Of a stretch of 64,000 nucleotides of DNA, positions 57,551 to 64,000 are shown in pieces (the stretch's first letter is position 1; each line of letters opens with the position of its first letter). The stretch comes from Corynebacterium tuberculostearicum SK141. GTDB taxonomy: Bacteria > Actinomycetota > Actinomycetes > Mycobacteriales > Mycobacteriaceae. A program made the translations under genes and the position numbers. Where the stretch lies: NCBI RefSeq assembly GCF_000175635.1, contig NZ_ACVP01000023.1:368285-432284 (forward strand). The letters run 5' to 3'. The notes under the pieces were generated by a model, which was not told the DNA's origin, searched no databases, and was given only the letters and a program-made list of their open reading frames with translations.

Positions 57551-58654
57551 CTACTTCACTAGGGTATGGAGCCAACCGTGGGTATCCTCCACTGCGCCGC
57601 GCTGGATTCCGGTGAGGCGCTCGCGCAGGGCCATGGTGATCTCACCCGCTTCGTTGCCATTGACCTGGAAGTCGGCAGAGTCTCCCATCACGTGGCCCAC
57701 CGGAGTGATAACTGCGGCAGTGCCACAGGCAAAGACCTCTGACATAGCGCCGGATTCGGCATCGCGCTGCCACTCTTCGGTGGTGATGCGGCGCTCGGTG
57801 ACCTTGTAGCCCAAATCCTGGGCTACCTGCAATAGGGATTCGCGGGTAATGCCGGGCAGCAAGGAACCCGATAGTTCTGGTGTAACAATCTCCGCGCTAT
57901 CACCAGAGCCATATACAAACATCAGGTTCATTCCGCCCATCTCCTCGATGTAGCGGCGCTCGATGGCGTCCAACCAGACCACCTGGTCACAGCCCTTTTC
58001 ATCCGCCTGGGCCTGCGCCAAGAGCGAGCCTGCGTAGTTGCCCGTAAACTTGGCCGCGCCGGTGCCACCGGGTGCTGCGCGCACGTAGTCAGTGGACAGC
58101 CACACCGAAACTGGTTTAATCCCGCCGCTGAAATAGGAGCCCGCTGGGGAGGCAATGAGCACGTAGCGGTAGGAATTGGCGGGGTGAACGCCCAAGGAGA
58201 CCTCGGTGGAAATCATAAACGGGCGCAGGTACAGCGCTGCTTCCCCGCCGGCTTCTGGTACCCAGTCCTGATCCACCTCCACCAATTGGCGCAGGGACTC
58301 AATGAAATCTTCCTGCGGAAGCTCGGGCATAGCCAGGCGCTCAGCAGAATTGATAAAGCGCTGCGCATTGTGGTCCGGCCGGAAGGTAGCGATAGAACCA
58401 TCCGGCTGACGGTAGGCCTTGATGCCTTCAAAGATTGCCTGCCCATAATGGAATACGTTGCTGGCAGGTTCCATGGTCATCGGTCCGTACGGGCGCACCT
58501 GAGCATCGTGCCAGCCCTTTTCTTCGGTCCAGTCAATGGTGACCATGTGGTCCGTAAAGTGCTTGCCAAAGCCGGGGTTGGCGAGGATCTCTCTCAATTC
58601 TTCCGCGGACGTGGGGTTATCGGTACGAGTTATCGTGTAATCAAGCATGCCCAC
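57551..58654 (-). CDS. ilvE: Branched-chain amino-acid aminotransferase
   Basis: This 367-residue fold-type IV PLP enzyme has the [17 protein letters not shown] block, the catalytic lysine region [15 protein letters not shown] and the [15 protein letters not shown] motif. It performs the last transamination in Leu, Ile and Val synthesis. The GTG at 58654 is favoured by AAAGGGG 6 bases upstream; an ATG two codons later is possible. It is convergent with the CobT-like gene (8-bp gap) and divergent from pepA. Confidence 0.93.
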   Translation of the reverse strand: MGMLDYTITRTDNPTSAEELREILANPGFGKHFTDHMVTIDWTEEKGWHDAQVRPYGPMTMEPASNVFHYGQAIFEGIKAYRQPDGSIATFRPDHNAQRFINSAERLAMPELPQEDFIESLRQLVEVDQDWVPEAGGEAALYLRPFMISTEVSLGVHPANSYRYVLIASPAGSYFSGGIKPVSVWLSTDYVRAAPGGTGAAKFTGNYAGSLLAQAQADEKGCDQVVWLDAIERRYIEEMGGMNLMFVYGSGDSAEIVTPELSGSLLPGITRESLLQVAQDLGYKVTERRITTEEWQRDAESGAMSEVFACGTAAVITPVGHVMGDSADFQVNGNEAGEITMALRERLTGIQRGAVEDTHGWLHTLVK

Positions 58655-58751
58655 AATCTACCCCTTTATCTATAGCGAGGCAGGAATAAGTTCATCGCCG
58701 CGCGGTACAGTGGAGGGAAGATTGATAAGCCTTTCCATAAAGGAGGACACA

Positions 58752-60239
58752 ATGGCACAGACCGATCTACCCGCACGCGGCCACTTTCCCCAGGTAAAGC
58801 TGGGAAAGAAGGTTCCTAAGAAAGCAGAAGCACTGCTGATCGCTGCATTCGAGGGCGAAGGCGGCCTTGAGCTGCCAGGCACCGATCTGCTTGGGGGCGC
58901 AGCGCTACGCTCCACTTATGAAGCATTGGTGGCCGTAGGGGCCTCTGGCAAGGCCGGTGAGGTTACGCGCGTGCCGGCTCCGGCCAAGGCGGGCGTGGCC
59001 TCCATCATCGCCGTTGGCTTGGGCGATGCGGAAGAAGTAGACGATGAGACGCTGCGCCGCGCTGCCGGCCAGGCCGCGCGTTCCATCACCAAGGTGGGGG
59101 CCGTAGCCACCTCGCTAGGCGATTTTGGCGTCGCCCCAGTGGTAGAAGGCCTCATCCTCGGCGGCTATAAGTACTCTGGCCTGCGCTCCGAGTCGGCCGC
59201 GGAAACCACCACTTTCACCGTGGTGGCGGAAAAGTCCGCACAAGAGGAATTCGACAGCGCCAAGATAACCGCCGAGTCCGTCCTCATCGCTCGCGATCTG
59301 GTCAATACCCCTTCCAACCTGCTCTACCCAGAAACGTATGCCGAATTCCTCTCTGCCCAAGCAGCAGAGGCCGGCCTTGAAGTCGAGGTCTTGGATGAAA
59401 AGGCGCTGGAAAAGCAGGGCTTTGGTGGCATCATGGCCGTCGGTCGCGGATCCGCCCGCCCGCCGCGCTTGGTCCGCTTGAGCTGGAAGCCGAAGAAGGC
59501 CAAGCGCCACGTCGCTCTGGTGGGCAAGGGAATCACCTTCGACACCGGCGGAATTTCCCTGAAGCCGGGCGCCAAGATGTGGGACATGATTTCTGACATG
59601 GGCGGTTCCGCTGCAATGGCCGCCGCCATCATCGCCGCGGCAAAACTGAACCTCAAGGTGGGCATCACCGCTACCCTGCCGCTGGCGGAAAACATGCCGG
59701 GCAGCGATGCTACCCGCCCAGGCGATGTCATCACCCACTACGGCGGCATTACCTCCGAGGTTCTCAACACTGACGCGGAGGGCCGCCTTGTGCTTGCCGA
59801 CGCCATTGCGCGCGCCAGCGAGGACATCCCCGATTACCTCATCGAAACCGCCACCTTGACCGGCGCCCAGATGGTCGCCCTGGGTGAGCGCACCGCCGGC
59901 GTGATGGGCTCGGAAGAATTCCGCGATCGCATGGCCGAGATTGGCCGAGAGGTGGGCGAAAAGGCATGGGCCATGCCTTTGCTAGAAGAACACGAGGAAT
60001 CCGTGAAGTCCGCCAGCGCCGATATCCGCAATATCAACGCCAAGCGTGAGGGCGGCATGGAATACGCCGGCACCTACCTCCAGCACTTCGTGGGCGAGGG
60101 AATCGAATGGGCTCATATCGACGTGGCAGGCCCTTCCTTCAACACCACTGGTGCCTATGGGTACACGCCGAAGATGGGCACGGGCGTGCCTACCCGCACG
60201 GTGGTTGCCGCCCTGCGCGAGATTGCTGAATCAAAGTAG
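58752..60239 (+). CDS. pepA: Leucyl aminopeptidase
   Basis: This 495-residue M17 metallopeptidase has GKGITFDTGGISLKPGAKMW and the signature NTDAEGRLVLADA, which provide the two-metal site and catalytic residues. The start is set by a near-perfect AAAGGAGGAC 5-6 bases upstream of the ATG. It acts in cytosolic peptide turnover. pncA follows after 38 bp but has its own -10 element. Confidence 0.94.
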   Translation: MAQTDLPARGHFPQVKLGKKVPKKAEALLIAAFEGEGGLELPGTDLLGGAALRSTYEALVAVGASGKAGEVTRVPAPAKAGVASIIAVGLGDAEEVDDETLRRAAGQAARSITKVGAVATSLGDFGVAPVVEGLILGGYKYSGLRSESAAETTTFTVVAEKSAQEEFDSAKITAESVLIARDLVNTPSNLLYPETYAEFLSAQAAEAGLEVEVLDEKALEKQGFGGIMAVGRGSARPPRLVRLSWKPKKAKRHVALVGKGITFDTGGISLKPGAKMWDMISDMGGSAAMAAAIIAAAKLNLKVGITATLPLAENMPGSDATRPGDVITHYGGITSEVLNTDAEGRLVLADAIARASEDIPDYLIETATLTGAQMVALGERTAGVMGSEEFRDRMAEIGREVGEKAWAMPLLEEHEESVKSASADIRNINAKREGGMEYAGTYLQHFVGEGIEWAHIDVAGPSFNTTGAYGYTPKMGTGVPTRTVVAALREIAESK

Positions 60240-60277
60240 CACCACAGCAGGCTTAGTGCGTTTAGAATCCTAGAAGC

Positions 60278-60814
60278 ATGAAGCCTGCTTTAATCATCGT
60301 TGACGTACAACATGACTTCTGCCCCGGCGGTGCCTTAGGCACCGAGCGGGGCAATGAGGTCGCTGCAAAAATCGCCTCCCTGCAACAGGGCTACGAAACC
60401 GTCGTAGCCACGCAGGATTGGCACATCGATCCGGGTTCTCACTTTTCAAAGGACCCGGATTTTGTCGATTCTTGGCCGGTGCACTGCGTAGCCGAGTCCC
60501 ACGGCGCAGCCATGCATGAGGCCATCGGGCCGGCGCAAGCCTACTTCCGCAAGGGCGAATACACCGCCGCCTATTCCGGATTCGAAGGCGCTGCAAACGG
60601 CACCTTGCTCGCTGACTGGCTGCGCGAGCGCCACATTGACGCCGTGGATATCGTGGGCATTGCCACCGATCACTGCGTGCGTGCCACGGCCGCCGACGCC
60701 CTTAAAGAGGGCTTTGCCGTCCGCGTATTGCGTGAATATTGCTCCCCAGTGGACGAAGCCCGCGGCGAGGCCGCGTTGCAAGAGTTGGCCGCCGCCGGCG
60801 CCATCATCTGCTAA
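60278..60814 (+). CDS. pncA: Nicotinamidase (isochorismatase fold)
   Basis: This 178-residue protein has the full nicotinamidase set: Asp in VDVQHDF near residue 10, the metal site D-x-H and two further His residues in QDWHIDPGSHFSKDP and PVHC, Lys in FRKGEYTAAYSGF, and the nucleophile Cys in GIATDHCVRATA. It converts nicotinamide to nicotinate for NAD salvage. TAGAAT at 60263-60268 lies 9 bases before the ATG, so the message may be nearly leaderless. Confidence 0.92.
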   Translation: MKPALIIVDVQHDFCPGGALGTERGNEVAAKIASLQQGYETVVATQDWHIDPGSHFSKDPDFVDSWPVHCVAESHGAAMHEAIGPAQAYFRKGEYTAAYSGFEGAANGTLLADWLRERHIDAVDIVGIATDHCVRATAADALKEGFAVRVLREYCSPVDEARGEAALQELAAAGAIIC

Positions 60815-60824
60815 ACACAGGAAA

Positions 60825-60870
60825 ACGCCTACGGCCCTCGAACCGAATGTGGTCCGAGGGCCGCTGGCGT
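60825..60870. terminator. Terminator after pncA
   Basis: ACGCC with GGCGT and CGGCCCTCG with CGAGGGCCG form a 14-bp stem with one 2-base internal loop, starting 10 bp after the pncA stop. A short pyrimidine run (CTCTCT) follows on the plus strand. Confidence 0.75.
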
Positions 60871-61134
60871 CTCTCTACAAGGTGTTTCCATGTATCGGCT
60901 AAAGTAGCCGCCCTCTGGAAACGGGAGGGGTTCTCTCTATCTCTCTCGCATGCGCTCTCTCAAACGCATGAATTAAGTATGGAATGCCGATATTGGATCC
61001 GGGTGTCAAGTACCTGAAAGTTTCCTGTTGAATTGTGCCACCAAGGCTCCTACTACCTCACCTCGGCAAATGCGTCTCCACCAAATTGGCGAAAGCTCTG
61101 CGCTACGCGAGACGATTGTTATAGGGTGATCTGC
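60871..61134. other. Spacer between pncA terminator and the TPP riboswitch
   Basis: About 260 bp without a gene. It contains a CCCTC/GAGGG hairpin (60911-60929), a CT-only stretch after it, and a CATGCG/CGCATG hairpin (60949-60970). TATAGG at 61120-61125 may be the -10 of thiC, without a clear -35. Confidence 0.5.
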
Positions 61135-63423
<2,289 letters not shown>

Positions 63424-63548
63424 AATTGCCTAGCTTACCCGGAAGGAGGGTAGTTACTAACCCCACATCTGCACGAGGGTGAGCATCACGCTGTAAGATT
63501 GTCGGGTAGCGATAGAACACTTCCAACTTTCGAGGAGTCTTATAACTC

Positions 63549-64000
63549 ATGGCGAACTCCGTTGAGATGCCCGAGCTGGGCGAATCCGTAACCGAAGGCA
63601 CCATCACGCAGTGGCTCAAGTCCGTCGGCGATACCGTCGAGGTAGACGAACCATTGCTCGAGGTCTCCACCGACAAGGTCGATACCGAAATCCCCTCCCC
63701 CGTAGCCGGCACCATTATTGAAATTAAGGCTGACGAGGATGACACCATCGAGGTTGGCGAAGTCATCGCCATTATCGGTGACGAGGATGAGGCAGGCTCC
63801 GCATCCAACGACTCCTCCGCTGATAAGGGCGAGGAAGAAGCAGAAGAAAAGAAGGAAGAGCCGAAGGCTGACTCCTCCAACGGCGGCTCCGGCGACGCAG
63901 CCGACGTGGAAATGCCAGAACTCGGCGAATCCGTCACCGAAGGCACCATCACCCAGTGGCTGAAGTCCGTTGGCGACACCGTCGAGGTAGACGAACCACT
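63549..64000 (+). CDS. sucB: 2-Oxoglutarate dehydrogenase E2 (dihydrolipoyl succinyltransferase), 3' end outside window
   Basis: The frame starts at the ATG at 63549 ([16 protein letters not shown]) and runs off the window. Residues 1-77 form a lipoyl domain with the lipoylated Lys in [14 protein letters not shown]. An acidic Glu/Lys/Ser linker follows, and a second lipoyl domain begins near residue 119. The actinobacterial E2 carries two or three lipoyl domains and works with OdhA. E2 of pyruvate dehydrogenase cannot be fully excluded, because corynebacteria share one E2-type protein between the complexes. Confidence 0.9.
   Translation, partial: MANSVEMPELGESVTEGTITQWLKSVGDTVEVDEPLLEVSTDKVDTEIPSPVAGTIIEIKADEDDTIEVGEVIAIIGDEDEAGSASNDSSADKGEEEAEEKKEEPKADSSNGGSGDAADVEMPELGESVTEGTITQWLKSVGDTVEVDEP
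63564..63655 (+). repeat. Lipoyl-domain coding repeat, copy 1
   Basis: These 92 bp differ from 63909-64000 at about ten positions, all of them silent, so 30 consecutive residues are identical. They encode the start of the first lipoyl domain. Confidence 0.85.
63909..64000 (+). repeat. Lipoyl-domain coding repeat, copy 2
   Basis: This is the second copy, offset by 345 bp (115 codons) from the first and running off the window end. It encodes the start of the second lipoyl domain. Confidence 0.85.

Noticed and set aside
58647..58751. An extended N-terminus for pepA
   Set aside because: The strong AAAGGAGG site sits just before the ATG at 58752, and the extension would overlap the divergent ilvE start.

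Overview
The window is a high-GC actinobacterial chromosome segment, almost certainly from Corynebacterium. It contains a dcw (division and cell wall) cluster without ftsA, a DivIVA/Wag31 gene next to yggT-sepF, the mannan glycosyltransferases mptA, mptC and pimB', the actinobacterial bcc-aa3 respiratory genes (qcrCAB, ctaE, ctaF, ctaC) and an ltsA-type asparagine synthase. The order matches, from memory, the divIVA-to-sucB stretch of C. glutamicum and the Rv2174-Rv2215 stretch of M. tuberculosis. Species cannot be assigned from the sequence alone. No tRNA, rRNA, insertion sequence, prophage or CRISPR array was seen.

Region 1 (1-5.2 kb, plus strand) is an accessory uptake locus: a solute-binding protein cut by the window edge, a double-domain ABC permease, a calcineurin-like phosphoesterase, a GntR/FCD regulator with two tandem perfect palindromes at its start, and an MFS transporter. 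Region 2 (5.2-10.1 kb) has ileS behind a T-box leader with an AUC specifier, an HNH endonuclease and a small membrane protein. Region 3 (10.1-30.7 kb, minus strand) is the growth and division block: divIVA, yggT, sepF, yggS, pgeF, ftsZ, ftsQ, murC, murG, ftsW, murD, mraY, murF, murE, ftsI, ftsL, rsmH and mraZ. Transcription enters from an mraZ leader crowded with MraZ-box-like repeats and probably again upstream of ftsZ, sepF and divIVA.

Region 4 (30.7-45.8 kb) mixes small conserved genes (DUF3040, a HEPN protein, GNAT) with envelope lipoglycan synthesis: a polyprenyl synthase, MptA, MptC, PimB', PlsC and an acyltransferase-3 protein. It also holds the Ser/Thr kinase PknL beside its predicted DNA-binding partner, class II DAHP synthase, glucokinase and two secreted NlpC/P60 peptidases. 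The second peptidase gene sits behind a probable c-di-AMP (ydaO) riboswitch. Region 5 (46.6-55.5 kb) carries qcrB-qcrA-qcrC-ctaE and ctaC-ctaF, then the divergent ltsA. Region 6 (55.5-64 kb) contains a HesB/IscA-type Fe-S protein, a DUF3043 membrane protein, a shortened CobT-like protein, ilvE, pepA, pncA, thiC behind a TPP riboswitch, a conserved unknown gene and the start of sucB, which runs off the window.

Most of the window is core genome. I did not find a convincing undescribed multi-gene system. The observations most worth checking are regulatory or structural: the MraZ-box arrays, a long stem-loop between mraZ and rsmH, the tandem palindrome at the gntR start, a dyad plus GACAC motif upstream of ftsZ, an acyltransferase that seems to lack an AUG, GUG or UUG start, and a CobT-like protein missing its usual catalytic motif.
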